In this document: positions 33,263-41,825 of the stretch, piece by piece
Position numbering within the stretch: position 1 is the stretch's first letter
How the letters are laid out: the number at the start of each line of letters is the position of its first letter
From: Sulfurovum sp.
GTDB lineage: Bacteria; Campylobacterota; Campylobacteria; Campylobacterales; Sulfurovaceae
Reading direction: 5' to 3'
Assembly: GCA_003978395.1 (NCBI GenBank)
Contig: QNZV01000139.1
Location: forward strand, 1 to 60,001
DNA length: 60,001 nt
Program-made: the position numbers and the translations under genes
The notes under the pieces: model-generated
The model's input: the letters and a program-made list of their open reading frames with translations, nothing else
The model's database searches: none
What the model was told of the DNA's origin: nothing

Positions 33263-35350
33263 TTAATCCTTTAATACTTTTTTTGCCAATTTACGAACAT
33301 AGGCAGGAGTCTCTTTTTTACTTTGATTGTGTATCTTTGTAATGTACTCTTCTAAAATTTCATGATTATTAATTACTTTATCGTCATTTTGCTTAACTTG
33401 TTTATATTCTCCAGAACTTTTAAGCTTCCAACGTAAAACATTGTCTTGAAGTTGCAAAGAGAGTATCTGTTTTATCTTTTGTATTAATACTTTTTCAGTA
33501 ATGGGTGTCAAAATTTCAATACGACGTATAAGATTTCTAGGCATTAAATCAGCCGAAGAGATATAACACTGATTTGAGTCATGTTTAAAATAATAAATTC
33601 TTGGATGTTCCAAATATTTACCAATAATAGAGTAGACAGAAATATTGTCACTAACTCCTTTGATACCAGGTCGTAGTGTACAGATACCACGAATAATCAG
33701 CTCTATTTTACACCCTTTCATAGAGGCTTTATAGAGAGATTGAATAATATCAGGGTCAACCAAAGAGTTCGCTTTTAAGATAATTAACCCTTTCTCTTTT
33801 TGGTTTGCCTCATGCTCTATCATTTTTATAATTTTGGGTTTAATATGTTCAGGAGCAAGGGTTAATGTTTTAAGTTCACTGTGGTCAGAGAATCCTGTAA
33901 TAAAGTGAAAAAATTTTGTTACATCATTATTAAACTCTGTTTTTGCTGTAAAGTAACTCATATCTGTATAGATTCTTGAGGTACTTGGGTTGTAATTACC
34001 TGTACCTAAATGGACATAACCTTGAAGCTTTTTGCCTCTTCGTTTGGTTACTTGTGCTACTTTTGCATGTACTTTTAGACCTTTGATTCCATAAATTACA
34101 TGAGCTCCAGACTCTTCAAGTTTTCTTGCCCAATGAAGATTGGTCTCTTCATCAAAACGTGCTTTTAACTCAACCAAAACAGTGACTTGTTTACCTGCCT
34201 TGGCTGCTTTGATAAGGGCTTTAACAATAGGAGAATTTTTTCCTACACGGTAGAGAGTCATTCTCATTGAGAGTGTATTTGGATTGTTTGCTGCTTCTTG
34301 AATAAAGTTTACAACAGGGTCAAAACTCTCATAAGGGTGATAGAGTAGAACATCTTGCTTTTCAATAGTTTTAAATATATTGTTATCTTCATCAAATGGT
34401 GGAAGTATTTTAGGACTGTAGTTTGGCAAGGTTAAATATGCCAATTTCTCTTCGGTAACAATACTCCAAAGTGTTCCCAAATTAAGAGGTATATTATAGT
34501 AGTAAATATCAAGTGGGTCAAGTTTAAGATGTGTTGTTAAAAATTTAAGCAGAGACTCATCTGCCCCTTCCATAAGTTCTAATCTAATTAACACACCTCT
34601 ATTTCTAGAGCGTAATCCCTCTTCCATAATTTCAATAAAATCATCAGCCTCCTCCTCTTCAATCTCTAAGTCGGCGTTACGTGTTACTCTAAATGGAATA
34701 GAGGTAATTTTACTTAATCCTTGAAACAGTTCACATGAAAAGTGGTCAACTACAGACTCTATAGGAATATAACAGTGTTCTACTTGTAAGAATCTTGGCA
34801 GAATTCTGGGAATACGAATAAGTCCATGTTTAATATTTCCTTTTGAGTCTTCTAGTTTCAGAGCCAGTGCGAAACTTAGATTATTCAGATGTGGAAAAGG
34901 GTGCATTGCATCAATAGCAATTGGCATAATGACAGGATAAATCTGTTCAAAAAATTCTGTTTTAATAATCTCTTGCTCTTTTTCTGATAGTTCATCATAC
35001 TCTTTGATATAGACATTATGCTCTTTAAGCTCATGCATAATATTTTGAAAAGAAGACTCAACCGTTTTTTGTTCTTTGTGAATAGTTTTATGAATTGCTT
35101 TTAGCTGTTCGGTTGGGGTTAATTTATCAATAGCCGTCTCTTGGACACGTGCTTTAAGCAAGGCTTTTAATCCTGCTACACGAATCATATAAAATTCATC
35201 AAGATTTGTGCCGTAAATGGCTAAAAATTTCATACGTTCTAATGGAGGTAATGATTTGTTTTTTGCTTGTGCAAGTACTCGTGTATTAAATTTCAACCAT
35301 GAGAGCTCACGGTTAAAGTAAAGGTCAGGGGAAGTTAGGTCAATGCTCAT
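33263..35350 (-). CDS. ppk1: Polyphosphate kinase 1
   Basis: This is a 695-residue enzyme that reversibly makes inorganic polyphosphate from ATP. The start FNRELSWLKFNTRVL (about residues 12-26) is typical of the PPK1 N-domain. The phosphorylated-His loop is in GLKVHAKVAQVTKR (about 425-438), and the HLGTGNYNPSTSRIYTDMSY block follows (about 447-466). A second PLD-like half includes SSADLMPRNLIRRIE (about 585-599). The length matches E. coli PPK1 (688). It heads a two-gene unit with the gamma-carbonic anhydrase. Confidence 0.96.
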   Translation of the reverse strand: MSIDLTSPDLYFNRELSWLKFNTRVLAQAKNKSLPPLERMKFLAIYGTNLDEFYMIRVAGLKALLKARVQETAIDKLTPTEQLKAIHKTIHKEQKTVESSFQNIMHELKEHNVYIKEYDELSEKEQEIIKTEFFEQIYPVIMPIAIDAMHPFPHLNNLSFALALKLEDSKGNIKHGLIRIPRILPRFLQVEHCYIPIESVVDHFSCELFQGLSKITSIPFRVTRNADLEIEEEEADDFIEIMEEGLRSRNRGVLIRLELMEGADESLLKFLTTHLKLDPLDIYYYNIPLNLGTLWSIVTEEKLAYLTLPNYSPKILPPFDEDNNIFKTIEKQDVLLYHPYESFDPVVNFIQEAANNPNTLSMRMTLYRVGKNSPIVKALIKAAKAGKQVTVLVELKARFDEETNLHWARKLEESGAHVIYGIKGLKVHAKVAQVTKRRGKKLQGYVHLGTGNYNPSTSRIYTDMSYFTAKTEFNNDVTKFFHFITGFSDHSELKTLTLAPEHIKPKIIKMIEHEANQKEKGLIILKANSLVDPDIIQSLYKASMKGCKIELIIRGICTLRPGIKGVSDNISVYSIIGKYLEHPRIYYFKHDSNQCYISSADLMPRNLIRRIEILTPITEKVLIQKIKQILSLQLQDNVLRWKLKSSGEYKQVKQNDDKVINNHEILEEYITKIHNQSKKETPAYVRKLAKKVLKD

Positions 35351-35477
35351 GAAGTACCCTCTAAATTTTCTTTGAATTATATCATATCACGTTAGCTGAA
35401 GCCAACTCTATGTATTCCAAATGTTATAGCATATCAAAGCTGTATGATTGGCTTGAACACCTGAACCAAAAGATAAA

Positions 35478-37451
35478 TTAGAGCTTTTTTATCTTGGCTA
35501 TTTGGTCACGTAACCTTGCAGCCTCTTCAAATTCCAAGTTTTTAGCAGCGACCAACATTTTAGCTTTTAACTCATTGAGTATTTTTTTCCGTTCGGCTTT
35601 TGGCATTCTGTCAATTTTGCTCTGTTTACTATAAAGCTCTCCTGCATCATCTACTTTTAAATCCGTATCAAGTTCACGAAGTGTAGTTTTGGGGGTAATT
35701 CCATGTTTTTTATTATAGGCAATTTGTGTTTCACGACGTTTAGAGGTTATATCAATGGTCTCTTTCATCGAGTTGGTAATTCTATTGGCATACATCAATA
35801 CACGACCATTTACATTTCTAGCAGCCCTTCCAGAGGTTTGAATAAGTGAAGTAGTCGAGCGTAAAAAACCCTCTTTATCTGCATCTAAAATGGCAACCAA
35901 ACTTACTTCTGGTAAATCAAGACCTTCTCTAAGCAGATTAATTCCAACCAAAATATCAAACTCTCCTAAACGTAAAGAGCGAATCACTTGATTCCGTTCA
36001 ATAGCATCTAAATCAGAGTGCATGTAACGTACGCGAAGCCCCAAATCATTATAATAATTTGTTAACTCTTCAGCCATTTTTTTTGTAAGTACGGTTACCA
36101 ATACCCGTTCGCCTTTCTCTATGACAGGTTTCATTCGGTCATATAAATTTTCAACTTGGTAGGTACTTGGAATTACTTCAATTGGTGGGTCAAGCAGACC
36201 TGTTGGGCGTACTACTTGCTCTGCAACCACACTAGAGAGTTCAATCTCTAGCTCTTTAGGTGTGGCAGAGACAAACAGAAAATGAGGAGGTTTATTGATG
36301 TATTCATCAAACATCAAAGGGCGATTGTCCAAGGCAGAGGGTAATCTAAAGCCATGCTCTACCAAAACCTCTTTACGACTTCGGTCCCCTGCATACATTC
36401 CCCTAAATTGAGAAAGTGAAACATGAGACTCATCGACAATAACCAAATAGTCATCATGCATCGCTTCAAAATAGTCCATCATCGTAAAAGGTGTTTCGCC
36501 CTCTTTCTTTTGGGTAAGGTGTCGTGAATAGTTCTCTATTCCTTTACACATTCCTGTGGCTTCTATCATCTCTAAATCAAACTCAACACGCTGTTTTAAT
36601 CTATTATATTCTACCATTCGGTCTTCTTTTTGATAATAGTTTAGACGTTCTCCCAGTTCACTCTCTATACTTTTCACAGCTATTGCCAATTTCTCTTGCG
36701 AAACAATAAATTGATTGGCAGCGTAAACGGTGGCTTCTTTGAAGTGTTCTATCTTTTCGTTTGTGAGTGTATTAAAGGTATACACATCCTCAATCTCATC
36801 TCCAAAAAACTCTACGCGTATGGCAAACTCTTCATTATAGGCAGGATAAATATCAATCACCTCTCCATTAACTCGAAAATCTCCACGGTCAAAAAACTCA
36901 TCGTTTCGTTTATACCCCATTTCAACCAGTTTTAGTAGTAAGGCTTTTTGAGCATACTCTTCGCCCACAATAAGTTTTTGAACAATGCTTTTATAATCTT
37001 CTGGCGAACCCAATCCATAATTGGCAGAGACAGAAGCAATAACAATAACATCTTCATGCGAAAGTAGAGAGGCTGTAGTTGAAAGACGCAACCGTTCTAA
37101 CTCTTCATTAATAGAAGAGTCTTTCTCTATAAATAGGTCTTGACGAGGAATATATGCTTCGGGTTGATAATAATCATAATAGCTAATAAAGTATTCAACA
37201 TGGTTATTAGGAAAAAAGGTTCTAAATTCGCTATAGAGTTGGGCTGCCAATGTTTTGTTATGGGTCATAATAAGTGTTGGCTTTTTTGTGGCTTCAATCA
37301 CTTTTGCCATAGTATACGTTTTTCCCGAACCTGTAACCCCAAGTAGAGTTTGATAACGGTTTCCTGCTTCTATGGAGTTAACAAGGGTTTTAATAGCATT
37401 AGGTTGATCCCCCGAGGGTTGATAGGGGCTAGATAGAGTAAAATTGGGCAT
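35478..37451 (-). CDS. uvrB: Excinuclease ABC subunit B
   Basis: This is a 657-residue helicase-like subunit of nucleotide excision repair. The Walker A is LLGVTGSGKTYTMA (about residues 36-49), the beta-hairpin region is YFISYYDYYQPEAYIP (about 92-107), and the DEAD-like box is VIVDESHVS (about 337-345). Helicase motifs V/VI are GINLLREGLDLPEV and QTSGRAARN. The C-terminal UVR motif binds UvrC (LEFEEAARLRDQIAKIK). The length matches the family. A small coiled-coil gene lies 34 bases upstream on the same strand. Confidence 0.97.
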   Translation of the reverse strand: MPNFTLSSPYQPSGDQPNAIKTLVNSIEAGNRYQTLLGVTGSGKTYTMAKVIEATKKPTLIMTHNKTLAAQLYSEFRTFFPNNHVEYFISYYDYYQPEAYIPRQDLFIEKDSSINEELERLRLSTTASLLSHEDVIVIASVSANYGLGSPEDYKSIVQKLIVGEEYAQKALLLKLVEMGYKRNDEFFDRGDFRVNGEVIDIYPAYNEEFAIRVEFFGDEIEDVYTFNTLTNEKIEHFKEATVYAANQFIVSQEKLAIAVKSIESELGERLNYYQKEDRMVEYNRLKQRVEFDLEMIEATGMCKGIENYSRHLTQKKEGETPFTMMDYFEAMHDDYLVIVDESHVSLSQFRGMYAGDRSRKEVLVEHGFRLPSALDNRPLMFDEYINKPPHFLFVSATPKELEIELSSVVAEQVVRPTGLLDPPIEVIPSTYQVENLYDRMKPVIEKGERVLVTVLTKKMAEELTNYYNDLGLRVRYMHSDLDAIERNQVIRSLRLGEFDILVGINLLREGLDLPEVSLVAILDADKEGFLRSTTSLIQTSGRAARNVNGRVLMYANRITNSMKETIDITSKRRETQIAYNKKHGITPKTTLRELDTDLKVDDAGELYSKQSKIDRMPKAERKKILNELKAKMLVAAKNLEFEEAARLRDQIAKIKKL

Positions 37452-37485
37452 TCGGATTTTTTCTTTAATAAATTTTATTTTTCTA

Positions 37486-37686
37486 TTAGGCTGAGAGTAG
37501 TTTTTCTAATCGTGAGGCAAGTTCTTGAATATTCTCTTCTTGTTCTCTTTTCATACTTCTTCGTATCTCTTCGGTCTGTTTTAGCCGTAGAATCTCTGCT
37601 TTTAATCGTAAATTCTCAGCTTCAAGCTCTTTTTGTTTCGTTAAAATGGTTTCAAATTTCTGTAATAATTTATCTAATAAAGCCAA
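37486..37686 (-). CDS. Small coiled-coil protein
   Basis: This 66-residue protein is almost entirely a heptad-rich coiled coil (KQKELEAENLRLKAEILRLK, about residues 18-37), with no signal or membrane segment. It resembles ZapB-like or basic-leucine-type small coils, but the match is only compositional. GGAGAA precedes its start on the minus strand. It is placed immediately before uvrB and likely co-transcribed; no functional link is evident. Confidence 0.65.
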   Translation of the reverse strand: MALLDKLLQKFETILTKQKELEAENLRLKAEILRLKQTEEIRRSMKREQEENIQELASRLEKLLSA

Positions 37687-37758
37687 GAGTTCTCCTTTTT
37701 GATTATATTAAATGATACATTATATCTATTAATTATACATTAATTATGTAATAATTGC

Positions 37759-37764
37759 TATAAT
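37759..37764 (+). promoter_or_regulatory. Probable -10 box of the 37790 gene
   Basis: TTGCTATAAT lies 25 bases before the ATG, followed by a TAAGGAG ribosome-binding site. Confidence 0.55.
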
Positions 37765-37789
37765 CATATACAAAATATAAGGAGTTTTT

Positions 37790-38014
37790 ATGGAAAAAGT
37801 TATTTTTAGCATTTCAGGAAGGCAATTTAATGTAGAACTAGATGATGTTTTTGCTCAATATATTAAAGAGGATCTTTTTGATAATGAAATCGCCTCTGAT
37901 AGAGACTGTGAACCTACAAAACTACTTCAACTCTATTTAAAATCCATGAAAAAAAACTTCGACAATGAAGAACAGATAAAAACATTTATTGTTGATAATT
38001 TTTTAGATAAATAA
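37790..38014 (+). CDS. Small hypothetical protein
   Basis: This 74-residue acidic soluble protein (ISGRQFNVELDDVFAQYIKED near the N-terminus, in two pieces) has no recognised domain. The predicted beta-strand then helix pattern and the composition look like a real folded protein. AAGGAG lies 7 nt before the ATG, and it has its own -10 box. It is followed after 133 very A/T-rich bases by three prepilin-like genes. A link with them is possible but unproven. Confidence 0.65.
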   Translation: MEKVIFSISGRQFNVELDDVFAQYIKEDLFDNEIASDRDCEPTKLLQLYLKSMKKNFDNEEQIKTFIVDNFLDK

Positions 38015-38147
38015 GTGAATAAATTTAAATATTAATTTTTTTTTAAAAAATATATATAATTTAAGCAATTTATTTAATATTTTAATTTATAATTCTATCA
38101 GTTCGAAAAAACAAAGAAAAGAACTATAAATTATTCAAGGAGTATTT

Positions 38148-38675
38148 ATGACAAATACAACAAACAACGTTTCAATGAAAAAAGGTTTTACAATGATTGA
38201 GTTAATCTTTGTAATCGTAATTATCGGTATTTTAGCAGCAGTTGCTATTCCTAGATTGGCAGCTACTAGAGATGATGCGAAAGTGGCAGCATGTGTTGCT
38301 GACGTCACAACTTTGTTAAAAGATGTTAGTGCTTATTATACATCCCAAGGTTCACTTAATACCGATATTACAGCAATGACAAATGTTGAAGTAAATGCTG
38401 CAGGTCTTCAATCTGATGGTAGTGCTGGAACATTAAAATATGCATGTGATAATCCATTAGCAATTTCAACTGCTCCTGCTATTACATTTACATTTGATAA
38501 AGTAGCAAATGCAGATGGTAATAATATGGTTATTTTACAAGCTAAAGCTACAAGTGTTACTCAAGGAACTGTTGATGGAGACTTAGGATTTTTACTTAGT
38601 AAAAAGAATATTGTTGGTGCAACTGCTGGTGTAGACCATAACTATACAATCTCTGGAATCAGAGTTAAAAGATAA
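38148..38675 (+). CDS. Type IV pilin-like prepilin 1
   Basis: This 175-residue class III signal protein has a short leader with the prepilin peptidase site MKKG/FTMIELIFVIVIIGIL (cleavage after Gly13 of the ATG at 38148), the conserved Glu5 of the mature chain, and an N-terminal hydrophobic helix of about 20 residues. I keep the start at 38148 because AAGGAG lies 7 nt upstream, although Met9 would also give a normal leader. The mature globular part has two Cys (AACVADV and YACDN), likely a disulfide. It is about half identical in motifs to the next gene (TVDGDLGFLLSKKNI versus TVDGDLGYLLNKKNI), so the two arose by duplication. It may be a pseudopilin of a type IV pilus or a type II secretion/DNA uptake machine. 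Confidence 0.88.
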   Translation: MTNTTNNVSMKKGFTMIELIFVIVIIGILAAVAIPRLAATRDDAKVAACVADVTTLLKDVSAYYTSQGSLNTDITAMTNVEVNAAGLQSDGSAGTLKYACDNPLAISTAPAITFTFDKVANADGNNMVILQAKATSVTQGTVDGDLGFLLSKKNIVGATAGVDHNYTISGIRVKR

Positions 38676-38690
38676 TATAGCTCTATTTTT

Positions 38691-38720
38691 ATTCCCAAGT
38701 ATTACTTGGGAATTTATATT
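38691..38720 (+). terminator. Terminator between prepilin 1 and prepilin 2
   Basis: The stem ATTCCCAAGT-att-ACTTGGGAAT (38691-38713) is followed by a TATATTTTT tract. It would lower read-through from the first to the second prepilin gene. Confidence 0.65.
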
Positions 38721-38775
38721 TTTAAGTTTATTATTTATTGAATTTAAAAATATAAATTTTAAAAGAATATAATAA

Positions 38776-39288
38776 ATGAAAAATAAGAGAGAAGCTTTTA
38801 CTTTAATAGAGATTATTTTTGTAATTGTTATTTTAGGCATTTTGGCAACAGTTGTTATTCCTCGTTTAGCAACAACACGAGATGATGCAAAAGTAGCTTT
38901 TTGTACAGAAGATATTACTTTGTATATGAGAGATTTATCAACTTATTATACTTCTCAAGGGAAATTTTCGTTAAATATGAAGGAAATGACAAATGTAGCT
39001 ATACATGAAAGTATTCCTATTACAGAAAATGGTAGCAGTGGTGAATATTATTATGTTTGTAATAAAATAAAAAAAAATATAAGCTTTTCAGATGCAGCTG
39101 TTGTTTTTCACTTTTCTAACACAGTTGATACTCAAGGAACTATACGAATAAATTTTAATGCAAGAGCAGTTTCAATAATACAAGGTACAGTAGATGGAGA
39201 TTTAGGATACTTATTAAATAAAAAAAATATTGCTACAGATGGAGTGGGTATTACACATTTTATTGCAGGTATTAGAATTAAAAGATAA
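38776..39288 (+). CDS. Type IV pilin-like prepilin 2
   Basis: This 170-residue paralogue of the preceding prepilin has the leader MKNKREA/FTLIEIIFVIVILGILA, with Ala instead of Gly at the cleavage site (REA-FTLIE). This is a departure from the usual Gly, though Ala is tolerated in some prepilins. The Glu5-type residue is kept. Two Cys (AFCTEDI and YVCNKI) align with those of prepilin 1, and the C-termini share GIRxKR. A weak AGAATATAAT leader contains no strong ribosome-binding site. The third prepilin follows after 21 bases. Confidence 0.85.
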   Translation: MKNKREAFTLIEIIFVIVILGILATVVIPRLATTRDDAKVAFCTEDITLYMRDLSTYYTSQGKFSLNMKEMTNVAIHESIPITENGSSGEYYYVCNKIKKNISFSDAAVVFHFSNTVDTQGTIRINFNARAVSIIQGTVDGDLGYLLNKKNIATDGVGITHFIAGIRIKR

Positions 39289-39309
39289 ATAATTTAAAGG
39301 ATATAAAAT

Positions 39310-39804
39310 ATGAAACAATCAAAAAAAGCATTTACCATGATAGAGTTAGTATTTGTAATTGTTGTTATTGGAATTTTAGCAGCCGTAGCAATTCCAAAAT
39401 TATCAGCAACAAGAGACGATGCTGTTATTACAAAAGCAAGAGTATTAATAGCTTCTGTTAGAAACGCTTTGGCTATGGAGAGACAGAAACGGATTTTACG
39501 TGGAGCATTTAAACCCCTTATCGCAGTGGGCGATAGTACCAATGTATTTGGTAATTTTTATGATGGAAATGTAAGCACACCTCATGATACTGGAGTAGCT
39601 GTTTTGGAGTATCCTATTCCATCAGAAGATAAAAAAGATAGATGGCATTTTAGTTCAGGTACAGGAAAGTCTGGACGAGACCAATATATTTTTAACTCTA
39701 TGTTAGGGGATGTAAAATTTGAAGTAGTTTCAGGTAAATTTGAGTGTGATATTAGTAAAACTAACAATATAAATGATAGTGGTTGTATACAGTTGAGTCG
39801 GTAG
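39310..39804 (+). CDS. Type IV pilin-like prepilin 3
   Basis: This is a 164-residue prepilin with leader MKQSKKA/FTMIELVFVIVVIGILA, again Ala before the mature Phe and a conserved Glu5. The mature domain (from about residue 40) differs from the first two: it has RQKRILRGAFKPLIA and a C-terminal pair of Cys (KFECDIS and DSGCIQ) that could close a D-region loop, as in major and minor pilins. AAAGGA lies upstream of the ATG. The last 22 bases overlap the longest possible (TTG) priA frame. Confidence 0.85.
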   Translation: MKQSKKAFTMIELVFVIVVIGILAAVAIPKLSATRDDAVITKARVLIASVRNALAMERQKRILRGAFKPLIAVGDSTNVFGNFYDGNVSTPHDTGVAVLEYPIPSEDKKDRWHFSSGTGKSGRDQYIFNSMLGDVKFEVVSGKFECDISKTNNINDSGCIQLSR

Positions 39805-39812
39805 AATTATGG

Positions 39813-39818
39813 TATAAT
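39813..39818 (+). promoter_or_regulatory. Promoter for priA
   Basis: TGGTATAAT is an extended -10 box. RNA would start near 39825, downstream of the only canonical start codon (TTG at 39783) in the priA frame and just upstream of the GAGGAG site at 39834-39839. Confidence 0.55.
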
Positions 39819-39845
39819 CTCCTCATTTTAAAAGAGGAGATATTT

Positions 39846-41744
39846 ATCTATTACTACCAAGTCACTCTCCATCGCTCTTCAGCCCCCATTCTTACCTATC
39901 ATTATGAACAACCTCTAAAAATAGGGCAACTCATTAATGTACCTGTGCATTCTAAAACGAAATTGGCTATTGTTTTAAAAGAGGTTGAGAAGCCTGAAAG
40001 TTTTGAAACGTCTACTATTTTTGAAGTTTTAGAGACCTATTATAACTCTATGCAAATTGAAATAGCAAAATTTATTGCCACCTATTATTTTTCATCTTTG
40101 GGAGAGGCATTGGCTCTGTTTATGCCACACCGAAGCCCTCGTTCCCATGCTCTGCGTGGGAATGCAGATGAGAGCTTGAATGATAATAAAATATCAAATG
40201 GAGATATTCATTCCCACGTAGAGCATGGGAACGAGTTGATATTATCAGCAGAGCAACAAAAGGTGTATGAAGAACTTCTCATAAAAGATAGAGCTTTACT
40301 CTTTGGTGTAACAGGTTCTGGAAAAACGGAGATATTTATTTCGTTAATGATAAAAACGATTGAAGCAAAAAAACAGTGTATTTTTTTGATGCCTGAAATC
40401 TCTTTGACCCCTCAAATGGAGACGCGACTTAAAAAGTATTTTGGGAATAGAGTAGTTATGTGGCACTCTAAATTAAGTAAAAAACAGAAAGAACAACGCT
40501 TAGAGATGATTTATAATGGAGAGGTTGATATTGTAGCAGGGGCTAGGTCTTCTCTTTTTACTCCTTTAGAGAATTTGGGTTTGATTATTGTAGATGAAGA
40601 GCATGATGATAGTTATAAATCAAAGATAAAGCCACGCTATCATGCTCGTGATATGGCTGTCTATATGGGGCAAAAATTAGGAGCTAAAGTTGTTTTGGCA
40701 TCGGCAACGCCAAGTCTAGGTTCTTATCATAAATATGATGTAGTGAGGCTCAAAACTCCTTTTATAAAAACAGAAAAAAATTACTTTTTTGTAGAGGGAA
40801 CAACGCTGACGAATGGCATGATAAGAAGAGTCAATAAAAATTTTGAAGCAGGGGAACAATCCCTTCTGTTTGTGCCAACACGAGGAAATTTTAAGTATTT
40901 GTATTGTCAAAAGTGTGGTGTTACTCACTTGTGTCCTTACTGTTCTGTAGGTATGGCTTTGCACCGTAATGTAAGGCATTTAAAATGTCACTATTGTAAC
41001 TATACAGAGGCTATCCGTGAAGTTTGTACCCATTGTGGGCATACTCCTTTGAGCAGTCAACGGATGGGAACAGTCGAAGCCAAAGAGATGATAGAGCATG
41101 GGATTCCTTCTTTAGTAGTAGAACAATTTGACCGAGACAGCATTACAACAGCCTCTAAACTAAAAAAAGCACTCAAACGTTTTGAAAACAGAGAGAGTCA
41201 CTTACTTTTAGGTACGCAAATGTTGAGTAAAGGGCATGATTATGCCAATATTACGCTAAGTATTATTTTGGGTATTGACTATATTTTAGGTTTAGCAGAC
41301 TATAGAGCAAGAGAGAGAGCAATGAGTCTGTTGATTCAAATTGCAGGGCGTTCGGGTAGAGCAAAAAGTGCCGATGTGATTATTCAATCATCAAATAAAG
41401 ATTTCTTTGACTTATATTTAAATGATTATGAAGCTTTTTTAAAAGATGAGATGTTTTTTGTCGAAGATATGTATCCTCCTTTTGTGAGTTTGGCTCGGAT
41501 TTTGATTTCACATATAAAAGAGTCAAAAGCGTCCAAAACCACACTTGATACAGTGACAAAACTCAAAGAGTTTACAGATGTTGAGATAGTAGGGCATGGA
41601 AAAGCCCCTGTTGAACGAATTGCAAATAAGTATCGATTTAATATTTTATTACGTTGTAATAAGCGTTCAGTTTTACTTAAAGCTTTACATTCTGTTAATA
41701 ATCCTCTGATTGAAATAGATATGGATCCTGTAGAATTTTCTTGA
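39846..41744 (+). CDS. priA: Primosomal protein N' (replication restart helicase), ATC start proposed
   Basis: This is a predicted 632-residue DNA helicase that reloads the replisome at stalled forks. The Walker A is LLFGVTGSGKTEIF (about residues 152-165), the DEAH box is IIVDEEHDDSYK (about 242-253), and the eight-Cys zinc-binding insert is at about 356-400 (CQKCG, CPYC, CHYC, CTHCG). The frame is open from a TTG at 39783, but the promoter lies after it. GAGGAG at 39834-39839 is 6 nt from an ATC at 39846. Read as Met, this gives MYYYQVTL, the usual N-terminus for PriA in related bacteria as I recall it. Residues about 98-130 are encoded by an in-frame palindromic repeat. Confidence 0.9.
   Translation: MYYYQVTLHRSSAPILTYHYEQPLKIGQLINVPVHSKTKLAIVLKEVEKPESFETSTIFEVLETYYNSMQIEIAKFIATYYFSSLGEALALFMPHRSPRSHALRGNADESLNDNKISNGDIHSHVEHGNELILSAEQQKVYEELLIKDRALLFGVTGSGKTEIFISLMIKTIEAKKQCIFLMPEISLTPQMETRLKKYFGNRVVMWHSKLSKKQKEQRLEMIYNGEVDIVAGARSSLFTPLENLGLIIVDEEHDDSYKSKIKPRYHARDMAVYMGQKLGAKVVLASATPSLGSYHKYDVVRLKTPFIKTEKNYFFVEGTTLTNGMIRRVNKNFEAGEQSLLFVPTRGNFKYLYCQKCGVTHLCPYCSVGMALHRNVRHLKCHYCNYTEAIREVCTHCGHTPLSSQRMGTVEAKEMIEHGIPSLVVEQFDRDSITTASKLKKALKRFENRESHLLLGTQMLSKGHDYANITLSIILGIDYILGLADYRARERAMSLLIQIAGRSGRAKSADVIIQSSNKDFFDLYLNDYEAFLKDEMFFVEDMYPPFVSLARILISHIKESKASKTTLDTVTKLKEFTDVEIVGHGKAPVERIANKYRFNILLRCNKRSVLLKALHSVNNPLIEIDMDPVEFS
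40138..40235. repeat. Nested palindromic repeat inside priA
   Basis: GTTCCCATGCTCTGCGTGGG (40141-40160) is mirrored by an almost exact inverted copy at about 40209-40235. The arms of about 27 bp match at all but about one position, and each arm is itself a hairpin. The 98-bp element is translated in frame (RSHALRGNA... HSHVEHGNE) in the linker before the helicase lobe. The same hairpin family occurs between trxA and trxB. Confidence 0.85.
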
Positions 41745-41785
41745 TAGTTTTAACATTTAATGTTATATTTTTAGATAAATTTTGG

Positions 41786-41791
41786 TATAAA
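41786..41791 (+). promoter_or_regulatory. Possible -10 box of ispG
   Basis: The extended -10-like TTTTGGTATAAAT lies 35 bases before the ispG start. The leader ends AAGAAGAAG. Confidence 0.4.
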
Positions 41792-41825
41792 TATTCGAGA
41801 ACAAATAAACTATAAAGAAGAAGAT

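Noticed and set aside
38040..38147. Origin-like A/T-rich region before the prepilin genes
   Set aside because: There are no DnaA boxes or iterons; it looks like an ordinary A/T-rich promoter region.
39783..39845. TTG at 39783 as the priA start
   Set aside because: It lies before the likely promoter and inside the previous gene, has no ribosome-binding site, and would add about 21 residues not expected on PriA.
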